Counted from the stretch's first letter, positions 17,907-27,421 are shown. The stretch: 64,000 nt of DNA from JACCZX01 sp963710675 (GCA_963710675.1 CAVQBE010000002.1:294977-358976), one strand, 5' to 3'. Translations and numbers: made by a program. Notes: generated from the sequence alone by a model not told the origin.

Positions 17907-18456
17907 ATGTTTATTGGTGTCGATGTAGTTCGTGCAACGATTACGGTTGCCATTGTACTGGCTGGATTCGCTTCCACGCCAAGTGAAGCTCAATGGGCTT
18001 GGAAGGACGGCAACGGCCGACTGGTCTATTCCGATCGGCCGCCACCGCCGGATATCAAGCCGGGCAGCATCGTGCGCCAGCCGAACACGCAAACGCTGGC
18101 CAATCCGGCGCCTGCAAGCGGCCCGCTGGATGACGCGGCAAAACCTGCGGACGCAAAGGGTTCTGACGCGCAAGAGCGCTCCAAACGCACCGAAGACGGT
18201 TGCCGAGCGCGAAATGGAATTTCGCAAGCGGCAGCAGGAGCGCGCCGAAAGCGAGAAGAAGGCCGCCGAGGAGCAGACGAAGAGCGCTGCCAAGACCGCT
18301 GAGTGCGATCGCGCGCGCGGCTACATGAAATCGCTGGAAGATGGCATACGTATCACGAAAACCGACGCTTCGGGAAATCGAGAGTTTCTGGACGACGCGC
18401 AACGCGCGGCCGAAATGGATCGCACGCGCAAGATCATTCAGAGCACCTGCGGCTAG
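17907..18456 (+). CDS. DUF4124 domain-containing protein (frameshifted)
   Basis: The start ATG at 17907 has an AGGAG-type ribosome binding site at 17897-17901. The product begins with a signal peptide (about residues 1-27, ending near PSEA/Q) and the DUF4124 signature WAWKDGNGRLVYSDRPPPPD, found in many proteobacterial envelope proteins of unknown role. A Pro/Ala-rich linker follows. Between about 18165 and 18195 the frame changes. The second part is a highly charged coiled coil (EREMEFRKRQQERAESEKKA) ending in a conserved-looking CDRARGYMKSLEDGIRI segment. The restored length is about 183 residues. Its gene is divergent from guaB and convergent with rnfH, sharing a CTAG where both genes stop. 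Confidence 0.8.
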
Positions 18457-18752
18457 TTTTTAGCGCCTCGCCTGCGCCGCAAATCCGCGCGGGCTCGTCG
18501 TCCTTCCATCGGGTCGATAATCAGCGGTCGATAGATTTCGACGCGATCGCCATCGGCGAGCGGCTGATCGAGTGAGCAGCGGCGTCCCCAGATCCCTGTG
18601 TCGACTGCGTCCTTCAGCTCGGGCCTGCGTACGCAGATCTGCGCTGCTTCGATCGCATCGCGCACCGTGGTACCTGGCGGGACTTGCACCTCGCTGATGT
18701 CTTCGACGCCCGGTGCGCAGTACGCCACCGTGATCCGCAGCCGGCTTACTTC
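18453..18752 (-). CDS. rnfH: RnfH family protein (UPF0125)
   Basis: This ubiquitin-like beta-grasp protein of about 99 residues starts MEVSRLRITVAYCAPGVEDI and contains VQVPPGTTVRDAIEAAQI and LADGDRVEIYRPLIIDPMEG, the RnfH/YfjF hallmarks, ending in a basic tail. The biochemical role is unsettled. In gammaproteobacteria the family is found near rnf genes or with the smpB-ratA genes, and the smpB neighbour here fits the latter context. The ATG at 18752 is chosen because the 21 residues upstream lack family similarity. The stop shares CTAG (18453-18456) with the convergent DUF4124 gene. Confidence 0.88.
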   Translation of the reverse strand, partial: EVSRLRITVAYCAPGVEDISEVQVPPGTTVRDAIEAAQICVRRPELKDAVDTGIWGRRCSLDQPLADGDRVEIYRPLIIDPMEGRRARADLRRRRGAKN

Positions 18753-18828
18753 CATCCGCGCACATGCGAGTGGGATATAAAGCCGGATTGTATTGACGAC
18801 GCGCGCGTAATCCATCGCGCTTTTCGCA

Positions 18829-19278
18829 GTGGCGATTGTTCAGAACAAGAAGGCGCATCACGATTACTCGATCGAGGAGCGCTACGAAGCCGGCATTGCG
18901 CTCGAAGGCTGGGAAGTCAAATCGATTCGCGCGAATCAGGTTCAGTTGAACGAAGCCTATGTCATCGTGCGCAACGGCGAGCTCTATCTGCTGAACGCGC
19001 ACATCAGTCCGCTGTCAACCACATCAACGCACGTCAAGGCCGAGCCGACGCGCACCCGCAAGCTTCTGCTGCACGCCGCGGAGATACGCAAGTTGATCGG
19101 CAAGGTCGAGCGCGCCGGTTATTCACTGGTCCCGTTGAACATGCACTACAACAAAGGCCGGGTGAAGCTTGAGGTCGGTCTGGCGAAAGGCAAGCGGCAG
19201 TTCGAGAAACGTGCCGATGAGGCGGACAAGGACTGGAAGCGAGAGCAGAGTCGCCTGTTGAAGCAACGCAGCCGCTAG
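18829..19278 (+). CDS. smpB: SsrA-binding protein SmpB
   Basis: SmpB binds tmRNA and brings it to stalled ribosomes for trans-translation. The 149-residue product begins with GTG at 18829 and has the classic start IVQNKKAHHDYSIEERYEAG, the core GWEVKSIRANQVQLNEAYV, and the basic C-terminal tail (KRADEADKDWKREQSRLLKQ) that enters the decoding centre. The length is normal. It is divergent from rnfH, with 76 bases between starts, and convergent with the GNAT gene. The two stop codons share the palindrome CTAG at 19275-19278. No ssrA gene is visible in the window. Confidence 0.96.
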   Translation: MAIVQNKKAHHDYSIEERYEAGIALEGWEVKSIRANQVQLNEAYVIVRNGELYLLNAHISPLSTTSTHVKAEPTRTRKLLLHAAEIRKLIGKVERAGYSLVPLNMHYNKGRVKLEVGLAKGKRQFEKRADEADKDWKREQSRLLKQRSR

Positions 19279-19737
19279 ACGCGCAGTAGTCTTCTCATAA
19301 CGACTGCGTCGTCGCGGTTCTCGTAATAACCTCGCAACAGTTCGACCTGCATGTATCCGTGCTTGCCGTAAAACTGCCGTGCAGCGAAGTTGGTTTCGCG
19401 CGCTTCGACCCGAATCGACGCGATTCCCGCGACTCCTGCAGTGACCTTCAGCCAGATCGAGCAGCGCCGAAGCCACGCCCTGCCGGCGGCGAGACGAGTG
19501 GACCGCCATCAGCAACAGATGTGCATCTTCGTCGCGGTATTTCATGATCGCGAAGCCCGCGATGATGCCGGGCTCGCGCGCCACGATCGTGTTGGTTGCT
19601 GCATCGCGCAGGCTTCTCAGCACGCGCTGCGGCGTCCACGACCAACTCAATCCCCGCTCGATTGCGTCCTTCGACAACGACGCGATCGTTTCCGCGTCCG
19701 ACAACCTGGCGAGGGTGATTTCGTAGTTCGTGATCAT
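19275..19737 (-). CDS. GNAT family N-acetyltransferase, RimI-like (frameshifted)
   Basis: The N-terminal part (ITNYEITLARLSDAETIASL) and the acetyl-CoA pocket LMAVHSSRRRQGVASALL (motif A, R/Q-x-x-G-x-A) mark a GNAT acetyltransferase. At 19426-19428 one surplus base in a GGG run (coding strand) breaks the frame. The next frame gives the expected ending (VEARETNFAARQFYGKHGY, then LLRGYYENRDDAVVM) and a TAG at 19277-19275. The restored length is about 153 residues, near RimI (ribosomal protein S18 alanine N-acetyltransferase), but the substrate cannot be assigned with confidence. The gene starts 16 bases downstream of the qmcA stop and may belong to that operon. Confidence 0.75.
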
Positions 19738-19753
19738 GCGGGAGTGGTGCGTC

Positions 19754-20689
19754 TTACCTCGGCGCCGGCTGCGCCTTCACGACCGTCAGCGCCGAAGCGA
19801 CCAGCGTCGAAATGTCGGCCACGTTCGACGGGACGATCAGCGTGTTGTTGGTCTTCGCCAGGTTGCTGAATGCGTCGACGAAACGGTCTGCAACGCGCAG
19901 GTTGACCGCCTCCAGTCCTCCGGGCTGGCGAATCGTTTCAGCCACCATCTGAATTGCGCGCGCGGTGGCTTCGGCGACTGCGAGAACGGCACCGGCTTCG
20001 CCCTGCGCAATGTTGATCTGCGCAAACTTCTCGCCTTCCGAACGTGCGATTTCCGCCTCGCGCTCGCCGGTCGCGATGTTGATCTGCTCCTGCTTGCGGC
20101 CTTCGGACGACGCGATCAGCGCGCGCTTCTCGCGCTCCGCCGTGATCTGCTGCTGCATCGCGTGCAGGATCGCATTCGGCGGCGTGATGTCCTTGATCTC
20201 ATAGCGCAGCACCTTGACGCCCCAGTTCATCGCCGCCTCGTCGATCGCGGAAACGACGCTGTGATTGATGTACTCGCGCTCTTCGAACGTCTTGTCGAGC
20301 TCCAGCTTGCCGATCACCGAGCGCAATGTCGTCTGCGCCAACTGCGTGATCGCCAGGATGTAGTTGCTGGCGCCGTACGAAGCGCGCTGCGGATCGGTCA
20401 CCTGGAAGTACAGCACGCCGTCGACCTGCAGCTGCGTGTTGTCTTTCGTGATGCACACCTGGCTCGGCGTATCGAGCGGCACTTCCTTCAGGCTGTGCTT
20501 GTAAGCGACCCGATCGATGAACGGGATGACCGGGTTCAGCCCCGGTTGCAACGTGCCGTGATATTTGCCGAGGCGCTCGATGACCCAGGCGCTTTGCTGC
20601 GGAACGACCTTCAGCGCAGTGATGGCGAACGTGAACGCGACGATCGCGATGACGATGAAGATCAACCAGATACCACTGATGCCGAACAT
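19754..20689 (-). CDS. qmcA: SPFH/Band 7 membrane protein, QmcA/paraslipin type
   Basis: This 311-residue protein has one N-terminal membrane helix (about residues 6-27), then a SPFH domain (VVPQQSAWVIERLGKYHGTL, and later KEVPLDTPSQVCITKDNTQL). A long Ala/Glu-rich coiled coil follows (ITAEREKRALIASSEGRKQE), with a C-terminal hydrophobic segment. This is the stomatin/QmcA layout: oligomeric membrane scaffolds tied to membrane quality control and lipid microdomains. The pairing with a downstream-acting NfeD-like gene (here immediately upstream) is a widely conserved arrangement and supports the call. The exact role is unknown. Confidence 0.88.
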   Translation of the reverse strand: MFGISGIWLIFIVIAIVAFTFAITALKVVPQQSAWVIERLGKYHGTLQPGLNPVIPFIDRVAYKHSLKEVPLDTPSQVCITKDNTQLQVDGVLYFQVTDPQRASYGASNYILAITQLAQTTLRSVIGKLELDKTFEEREYINHSVVSAIDEAAMNWGVKVLRYEIKDITPPNAILHAMQQQITAEREKRALIASSEGRKQEQINIATGEREAEIARSEGEKFAQINIAQGEAGAVLAVAEATARAIQMVAETIRQPGGLEAVNLRVADRFVDAFSNLAKTNNTLIVPSNVADISTLVASALTVVKAQPAPR

Positions 20690-20726
20690 GAGCTCTCCCC
20701 TCGGTCGGACTCGTTATCGTTTGACG

Positions 20727-21158
20727 TTAGCGCGCCTTGGCCGCGACGATCAATCGGTTGGCTTGAATCTCGCGAATGACAAACTCACCGCTGACAGGTG
20801 AGTCGCCCGGCACCAGTTCGACATCCCACGTAGCGCCGCGATAGTTCGCGCGCGCGGTGCGGTTCGGCGTCCACTGTTCGACTCGCAGCGTCTGGCCAAC
20901 GTCCATGTTCTGCACACGGTCGCTGGTGGCGCGGTCACGCAGGCGCTGCCCGAACCGCGACTGACGCAGCCATAGCGTGCCACCGAGAGCGACGGCTGCC
21001 GCAGTAGCCCACTGCGCCACGACCGGCGCGTCGAGAAGTGCCGCGATACCAGCAGCCCCAAACGCGATCGCAATCACCAGCAAATAGAACGTTCCGGTCA
21101 GCATCTCTGCGACTACCAATCCGAATCCGATGACAAACCACCATACGTAGTTATCCAT
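20727..21158 (-). CDS. NfeD family protein
   Basis: The product of about 143 residues starts MDNYVWWFVIGFGLVVAEML and has two to three membrane helices (residues about 4-70). An OB-fold domain follows (VGQTLRVEQWTPNRTARANY, then WDVELVPGD), the short NfeD form without a ClpP-class protease domain. NfeD proteins partner with SPFH proteins such as the qmcA product encoded 37 bases downstream. The ATG at 21158 overlaps the ppsA stop by 8 bases. An upstream in-frame start at 21206 would overlap ppsA further and lacks similarity. Confidence 0.85.
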   Translation of the reverse strand: MDNYVWWFVIGFGLVVAEMLTGTFYLLVIAIAFGAAGIAALLDAPVVAQWATAAAVALGGTLWLRQSRFGQRLRDRATSDRVQNMDVGQTLRVEQWTPNRTARANYRGATWDVELVPGDSPVSGEFVIREIQANRLIVAAKAR

Positions 21159-23584
21159 GCGCTTCGGCTCTCTCTCTAGGCGATGCGGTTCCTGCAGCTG
21201 CTGCAAGGCGCTGCCAGGTCTCGACGACGGTGTCCGGGTTCAACGATATCGAGTCGATTCCCTTCTCCATCAGCCATTCAGCAAAGTCGGCGTGATCCGA
21301 CGGTCCCTGTCCGCAAATGCCCACGTATTTGCCGCGTGCCCGACACGCCGCAATCGTTCTCTCGAGCAGCGCCTTGATCGCCGGATCGCGCTCATCGAAG
21401 CCTTCGGCCACCAAGCCTGAGTCACGATCGATGCCGAGCGTCAGCTGCGTCAGATCATTCGATCCGATCGAGAAGCCATCGAAATACTCGAGAAACTGAT
21501 CCGCCAGGATTGCGTTCGATGGAACCTCGCACATCATGATGATGCGCAAACCGCCCGAGCCATCGGGCGCGCTACCCGCTCCGCGCTTCAAGCCCTGCGC
21601 TGCCAACAGATCGATGACCCGCTCGGCCTCGCTGAGCGTTCGGACGAACGGCACCATGATCTCGACATTGGTCAGCCCCATTTCATCGCGCACTTTCTTC
21701 AGCGCTGCGACTTCCATCCGAAAACATTCGCGAAACGAATCGGCGATGTAGCGCGAAGCGCCGCGAAAGCCGAGCATCGGATTTTCTTCGTCCGGCTCGT
21801 AGCGCGACCCGCCGATCAGCTTCTTGTACTCGTTGCTCTTGAAGTCCGACATGCGCACGATGACCGGCTTCGGCCAGAACGCGGCGGCGATCGTCGAAAT
21901 GCCCTCGGCGAGTTTCATCTCGAAGAAAGCGCGCGGACTCGGATACCCATGCGCCAGGCTTTCGACCGCCTGCTTCAGCTCGGGATCAAGGTTGGGATAA
22001 TCGAGGACTGCCTTGGGGTGCACGCCGATCACGTTGTTGATGATGAACTCGAGCCGCGCGAGCCCGACGCCTTCGTTTGGCAGCGACTGGAACTCGAATG
22101 CAAGCTGCGGGTTGCCGATGTTCATCATGATCTTGACCGGGATCGGCGGCAGCGCGCCGCGCTTCACCGTCTCGACCTCCATCTTCAATGCGCCTGCATA
22201 GACATTGCCGGTGTCGCCTTCGGCGCAACTGACCGTCACTACATCGCCTTCAGTCAGATCGTCGGTAGCAGTCTCGCATCCGACCACTGCCGGAATGCCG
22301 AGCTCGCGCGCGATGATCGCCGCGTGACACGTGCGTCCGCCGCGATTGGTAACGATCGCCGCAGCACGCTTCATCACCGGCTCCCAGTTCGGATCGGTCA
22401 TGTCGGTGACCAGCACGTCGCCCGGCTGCACCTGCTCCATCTCTGCGACATCTTCGATGATGCGCACCGGTCCGATGCCGATCTTCTGGCCGATCGCGCG
22501 GCCGGTGACCAGCACGTCGCCATTGCCCGTTAGACGGAAGCGTTGCTGCGCGGTGGACTCCGAATACCACTGCGACTTCACTGTCTCGGGACGTGCCTGA
22601 AGAACGTAGATCGCGCCGTCCCCGTCCTTGCCCCACTCGATGTCCATCGGACGGCCATAGTGCTGCTCGATGATCACCGCATAGCGTGCGAGCTCGACGA
22701 CATCCTTATCGGTCAACGAAAAAGCGTGTCGCTCGCGTGGCGCGACGTCGACCGTTCGCACGCGCTTGTCGCCATCGGCATCGAACTCCATCTTGATCAG
22801 CTTCGAACCGAGGCTGCGGCGAATGATCGGTGACTTGCCAGCCGCCAGCATCGGCTTGTGCACGTAGAACTCGTCCGGGTTCACCGCACCCTGCACGACC
22901 GTTTCGCCCAGCCCATAGCTGGACGTAATGAAAACGACGTCGCGGAAGCCTGATTCGGTGTCCATCGTGAACATCACGCCGGCCGACCCGAGGTCGCTGC
23001 GGACCATCTTCTGCACACCCGCCGAAAGCGCTACGTCGCCATGTGCGAACCCTTTATGAACCCGGTAGGCGATCGCCCGATCGTTGTACAGCGAGGCAAA
23101 CACATGCTTGATGCGATCCAGGACCGCATCTATTCCGCTGACATTGAGAAACGTTTCCTGCTGACCAGCAAACGATGCGTCGGGCAGGTCTTCGGCCGTT
23201 GCACTCGACCGCACAGCGAACGAGATATCGCTTGAACTATCATGCTTCAAGTGATTGAAATATATCTATTATTTCGTCAGAAAATTCGTCGGAAACGGCG
23301 CTTCAACGATCCACTCGCGAATCTCCCGCCCCGCCACGCCGCAGGGCTCGAACGTCTTCGACATTCAATCGCTCCAGACGCTTTGCGATGCGATCTCTCA
23401 AGCCTCCATGCTCTAGAAACAATCGAAAAGCTTCAGCGGTCGTCGCAAAGCCATCCGGCACGCGCACCCCAGCCCCGCTCAATTGACTCAGCATCTCGCC
23501 CAGCGATGCATTCTTGCCGCCGACCGAATCAACGTCGGTCATTCTGAGTTGCGAAAATGGAATGACGTACTTGCCGCGCTTCAT
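21151..23584 (-). CDS. ppsA: Phosphoenolpyruvate synthase (frameshifted near 5' end)
   Basis: PpsA makes PEP from pyruvate and ATP for gluconeogenesis. The start MKRGKYVIPFSQLRMTDVDS and VGGKNASLGEM are canonical. Between about 23320 and 23245 three breaks move the frame (after VEDVRALRR; after REIREWIVEAPFPTNFLT; after EIIDIFQSL), and the rest is intact. It includes DISFAVRSSATAEDLPDASF (ATP-grasp nucleotide site), the phospho-histidine loop GGRTCHAAIIAREL and the PEP-binding TIM barrel with SIGSNDLTQLTLGIDRD. The restored length is about 800 residues, as expected. ppsR, encoding its regulator, is transcribed divergently from 57 bases away. Confidence 0.93.
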
Positions 23585-23640
23585 GGATTTCTCATTGAAA
23601 GACCGCGTGCAGTGTAATGGCGGCCCGTTAACATCCGCCG

Positions 23641-24489
23641 ATGTCTCAGCCAACGCCAGCGTCTTACGACCGCACCGTTTTTTTCGTGTCCGACGGCACC
23701 GGCATCACTGCCGAAACCCTCGGCCACAGCGTGCTGACGCAATTCGAGCACCTGCGCTATCGCCCGCAGCGACTGCCCTTCATCGATAGCGAAGACAAGG
23801 CGCGCGAAGCGGCGGCCCGCATCAACGAAGCCGGCGCGCGCGACGGCAAGCGTCCGATCGTGTTCTCCACGCTGGTCGATCCGGCGGTCTCCGGAGCGCT
23901 GCGCGAAGGCACCGAGGCGTTTTTCCTCGAGATGTTCGAAACGTTCGTCGAGCCTCTGGAGCGCGAGCTCGAATTGCATTCGACGCACACCATCGGCCGC
24001 TCACACGCAATCCGCGTGAACTCCGAGGACTACAAGAACCGCATCGAAGCCATCAACTTCACGCTCGCTCACGACGACGGGCAGTCGGCGAAGGGGCTGG
24101 CGGGAGCCGACGTCATCCTGGTCGGCGTATCGCGCTCCGGCAAAACGCCAACGAGCCTGTACCTGGCGATGCAATACGGCGTGAAGGCGGCTAACTATCC
24201 GTTGATACCGGAAGACTTCGAGCGCGGCCAATTGCCCAGCGCACTGCCGCAGCACAAGGACAAGATTTACGGACTATCGATTTCGCCCGAGCGGCTGGCC
24301 GAAGTACGGCACGAGCGGCGGCCGAACAGCCGTTATGCAGCGCTGGAAAACTGCCGCAGCGAAGTTGAAGCGGCGGAGAGAATGATGCGGCGAGAAGGAA
24401 TTCGGTGGCTGTCGTCGACGACGAAGTCGATCGAGGAGATCGCGGCGACGATCATGCAGGAAGTGCGGCTGGAGCGAAGGTCGTACTGA
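23641..24489 (+). CDS. ppsR: PEP synthase regulatory protein (bifunctional kinase/phosphorylase)
   Basis: PpsR (PSRP, DUF299 family) inactivates PEP synthase by ADP-dependent threonine phosphorylation and reactivates it by Pi-dependent phosphorolysis. The 282-residue protein opens with the family segment RTVFFVSDGTGITAETLGHS. It has the P-loop-like nucleotide site GVSRSGKT at residues 162-169 and a typical ending (GIRWLSSTTKSIEEIAATIM). The length is normal. The divergent position next to ppsA matches its known target. Confidence 0.95.
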   Translation: MSQPTPASYDRTVFFVSDGTGITAETLGHSVLTQFEHLRYRPQRLPFIDSEDKAREAAARINEAGARDGKRPIVFSTLVDPAVSGALREGTEAFFLEMFETFVEPLERELELHSTHTIGRSHAIRVNSEDYKNRIEAINFTLAHDDGQSAKGLAGADVILVGVSRSGKTPTSLYLAMQYGVKAANYPLIPEDFERGQLPSALPQHKDKIYGLSISPERLAEVRHERRPNSRYAALENCRSEVEAAERMMRREGIRWLSSTTKSIEEIAATIMQEVRLERRSY

Positions 24490-24560
24490 GATTCGCCATG
24501 GGCATGACATCTGCACTCTCGTTCCCCCAGCGATGCGTTTCAAGGCTGACGGGAGATGGC

Positions 24561-24950
24561 GTGAAACTTGGTTCAGTACTGTTCGTTCTCATTGTCACGA
24601 CGTTCATCGGATGCGCGGCGACAAGAGTCGCACAGAACAAGACCGTCGAAGTCGACGGACAAAAGTTCGAACTCGGCGGTTCTTACGATCCGAACAACTA
24701 TGGGTTGACGCTATCAATCAACGGCGAGCCGGTTCTTCGAGGCACGTTTTCACCGTATGTGCCTTTCCTGCTGCTGAGCAGCCAGTATCAAGGCCACTCA
24801 ATCACTGCGCACTGTTATTTCGGAACCATATTGAGCAGCAAAGGCGGCACCACCGGCGCGATCGCTGGCTCGATCCAGGGCGCGATCGGCAAAAGCGGCG
24901 ATCAGTGCGACATCAAAGTGGGGCGTGTCTCGGAAGCTTTGTTCTTCTGA
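24561..24950 (+). CDS. Putative lipoprotein, unknown function
   Basis: I do not recognise this family. The 129-residue product from GTG at 24561 (GGGAG at 24551-24555) has a lipoprotein signal (residues 1-18), ending in the lipobox FIGC with Cys18 as the likely lipidated residue. The mature part is beta-rich (VEVDGQKFELGGSYDPNNYG, then LSINGEPVLRGTF). Near residue 90 it has a glycine-zipper-like stretch (KGGTTGAIAGSIQGAIGKSG). Cys87 and Cys112 or nearby cysteines could form a disulfide. It follows ppsR by 71 bases. Earlier in-frame starts exist but would remove the signal peptide from the N-terminus. Confidence 0.6.
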   Translation: MKLGSVLFVLIVTTFIGCAATRVAQNKTVEVDGQKFELGGSYDPNNYGLTLSINGEPVLRGTFSPYVPFLLLSSQYQGHSITAHCYFGTILSSKGGTTGAIAGSIQGAIGKSGDQCDIKVGRVSEALFF

Positions 24951-25012
24951 GCGACGACTAGCAGCAGCGATACTGAAGGCTGGCAAAGCAGGGCAGAATC
25001 AAGCGCTCGCGG

Positions 25013-26946
25013 CTAGCTGTATTTCACGTCTGTAGATCGCCGAGCTGGATGCCGCTCAGGCTCGACCGCTTCAATCGGCCTAGCCAGCGACTCTGCAATC
25101 TTCTGCCTCGCCACCGTAAGCGCTGTTTGCCTCGCCGCCTGGCCGAGAAACGCATCAAGGTCTGCGTGCTCGGCGCGCAGGCGCGTGATCATCGGACCGA
25201 ATAGGTCGATCAACTTCGGATCGAACTGCAGCGCACGGCCACGGATCATTTCGGCGAGCGCCTCTTCGCCGGACAGCGCGCGCCGATACGCCTTGTCATG
25301 CGTCATCGCGTCGTAGACATCGCACACAGCCACGATGCGCGCCGCCAGCGGAATCGCCGAACCGAAAATGCCATCGGGATATCCGTGTCCGTCCCAGCGC
25401 TCATGGTGATGACGGGCTATGTCCTCCGCCAGTTCGCCGTACGAAACCTTCGTTCGGGATAGCAGCTCGGCGCCGGTCTTCGCGTGTGTCTCCAAAATCT
25501 GACGCTCGCCGTCGGAGAGCAGCGTCGCCTTCTGCATCAGCGTGTCCGGAATGCCGACCTTGCCGATATCGTGCAGCCGCGCCGCCAGCTCGATCGTCGC
25601 GCAGGTCTGCGGTGACTCGCCATGCGCCTGCGCCAGCAGCGCTGCGAGCTTGGCGACGCGATAGCAGTGCTCGCCGGTCGGATCGTCACGCATCTCGGCG
25701 GTGAAAGCCATTTGTTCGAGTAAGCGCCCTTGCTTTGCGCCGACTGTCTGAGCGGCGATCTTTTGCGTCAGCTCGGCGTCTTTTTCCTCAAGCAGATCGC
25801 GACGGGAATTGAGCGGCTTCATCAGCCTCGAGTTGCTTCAGATGCAATTCCTGATGGCGAACAATGTTCTCGTGCTGTGCCTTACGAATGTGCAGAGTCA
25901 ATTCGCGATGCAGCGCTAACGCGCGCTCGGGACGACCTGCCTTTTCGTGTGCTTGAACCATTGCCAGCAGTGTTTCGCGCAATGAGGGCTTAACTTGCCG
26001 CGCCTTTTTCAAGCGCCTGCATGCCGCGTGACAACCCAACATCCCCTATCCCCGAATACACTTCAACTAGTCCCTCAGAACACGCTGCGGAAATATCGGC
26101 TCGAACGGATTTTGCGTTCGCCGCAAATTGCCTTGGCCAAAACCGCGCGGTCCGCGGCTTATCTCATGGAACCAGTAGAAGCAGCGCGAATGAATGTTCC
26201 TTCCGCCTGAACACGCGCAAGGAGTTGTGCCGGAGAGCTAGGCGACGGCATCTGCGCGATTGCCGTTCGTATCTTCTCGATGCCTTTCTGGTGCTGATGC
26301 GTATGCAAACAACACAGCGCCGCGTTGGCCGTAGCCCAAGCGCGCACATTCGCAGATCCTTATTTCGGCGGCTAAGGCCGAAGCCCGCTCATAACATTCA
26401 ATCGCGTCTGGTACAGCGCTGCTTCATAAAGCGCGGCGCCCAAACTGTTCCAAACTGAGGCGATCGCCATTGCGTCCTGCAAGCTTTCTGCCAGACGCAG
26501 CGCGTCCGCTAGAGAAAGAAGTGCGTCACCAGGGTTGTTTGTCTGGGAGAGAATGATTCCTTGAAACGTGAGCGACTTACGGTATAGCGCGGGATTGTCG
26601 AGATCTGAAGCCAGCATCACAGCCAGCGCGGCCGGCTCGACGCCGTTAAAAACACTCTGTCCCTGATGATAGAACTGTTGAGCAATGCTTAGCAAACACT
26701 CGACACGGCGTGCTGGCTCGAAAGAAAACGGAATCTCTCGGAGCGCGCCAGAGCTTCACTAAGAAAGGCAAGCGTTTCGGCTCGAGGCGACACCAAATTT
26801 GAGTTCAGCTGCCTCTCGATTTCCAGCAAGTTTGCTATTGCGTCTTCAGTCATGCTGCTCACCCGGGATATCCAGAGAGCTTGCCTGTTCTTTCTTATTT
26901 CATCACTCACTTGGGGCGGTGATCGCGAGACAGACTGAGCGCGCAT
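25013..26946 (-). CDS. TPR-like/HD-GYP domain protein, probable c-di-GMP phosphodiesterase (several frameshifts)
   Basis: The intact C-terminal part (25822-25013) is an HD-GYP domain: GEHCYRV, then HDIGKVGIPD, then HHERWDGHGYPDG, then PLAARIVAVCDVYDAMT, with all metal-ligand positions present. HD-GYP enzymes linearise c-di-GMP. Upstream, helical repeat segments lie in alternating frames. One is EIERQLNSNLVSPRAETL; others are LLSIAQQFYHQGQSVF, AAIASVWNSLGAALYE-like text, KKARQVKPSLRETLLAMVQA and HEKAGRPERALALHREL. They match, segment by segment, the layout of the paralogue at 27548-29405. About six breaks (near 26710, 26405, 26350, 26165, 26000, 25815) would have to be repaired to give one protein of about 640 residues. 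Sequence error is likely, but gene decay is not excluded. No membrane helix is seen. Confidence 0.7.
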
Positions 26947-27012
26947 ACTTCGCTTCGGCGTTAGGCGCGACGCTAAGAATCGTCCAAATAAATCACACTC
27001 AAGGAGCGACCA

Positions 27013-27120
27013 ATGACCACCAAAGCCGAATTTGAAGTAGCGAGAGAGAAGCTGATCGAAGAAACCGCAAACAGATACCTCTGAAACAATCTAGAACTGG
27101 CGCTGGCGGAACGGACGTAA
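27013..27120 (+). CDS. Tiny ORF with strong ribosome binding site, possibly read past or miscalled at TGA
   Basis: An ATG at 27013 follows a perfect AAGGAG (27001-27006) with a six-base spacer. The frame encodes MTTKAEFEVAREKLIEETAN-RYL, a charged amphipathic helix, and meets TGA at 27082-27084 after 23 codons. The same frame continues NNLELALAERT to TAA at 27118-27120, so a single TGG-to-TGA change or sequence error would turn a 35-residue peptide into a 23-residue one. It lies between the GG-leader peptide gene and the minus-strand HD-GYP gene, on the plus strand. I know no family for it. Evidence for translation is the ribosome site and composition only. Confidence 0.4.
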
Positions 27121-27221
27121 TCACTTCGTTTCTGTAACAACTTGGCGCGCCTCAAGCGGCCTAATCGGCGGCTGGTTCGGGTGTGGGCCAATACTTTCAC
27201 TGAGAGCAGTTGCTTCCTGTC

Positions 27222-27250
27222 CAAAAAAACGCCCCGCAATGCGGGGCGTT
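27222..27250 (-). terminator. Rho-independent terminator of the GG-leader peptide gene
   Basis: On the minus strand the sequence reads AACGCCCCGC, loop AT, GCGGGGCGTT, then five further T. This is an about ten-base-pair GC-rich stem followed by a seven-T run. It begins 9 bases after the peptide stop codon at 27260. This is the clearest intrinsic terminator in the window and shows that the peptide is a separate short transcription unit. Confidence 0.9.
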
Positions 27251-27259
27251 TCATTTCTA

Positions 27260-27421
27260 CTACGGCGCTGCTTGTTTGACCGACGCAGTCGCCGTACTGC
27301 TGCTGCTCAGTAACTGGCAATTCCCCAATCCGCCGCCCACCATGCTCAGACACTCAGCGGACAACTCAATCACAACGGGTTGTTCCGTTACTTCTTCTTG
27401 TGTTTCGATAACAACTTCCAT
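27260..27421 (-). CDS. Double-glycine leader peptide precursor (53 residues)
   Basis: The ATG at 27421 lies 4 bases after a strong GGAGGG (27431-27426), and the frame ends in tandem TAG codons (27262-27257). The N-terminal 31 residues are acidic and end ELSAECLSMVGGG. Counting back from Gly31 this gives Leu-12, Ser-11, Leu-7, Val-4, Gly-2 and Gly-1, the double-glycine leader consensus recognised by C39-peptidase ABC exporters. The presumed core of 22 residues (LGNCQLLSSSSTATAS, then VKQAAP) is Ser/Thr-rich with one Cys. Family knowledge suggests a secreted bacteriocin, microcin-like or signalling peptide. No C39 transporter or modifying enzyme is in the window. Placement between two TPR/HD-GYP genes suggests a signal role (inference). 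Confidence 0.7.
   Translation of the reverse strand: MEVVIETQEEVTEQPVVIELSAECLSMVGGGLGNCQLLSSSSTATASVKQAAP

Noticed and set aside
26973..27353. A 126-codon minus-strand frame across the peptide region
   Set aside because: It runs through the intrinsic terminator at 27222-27250 and overlaps the GG-leader gene in another frame. Its composition is shadow-like, rich in Ser and Arg, with no ribosome site.
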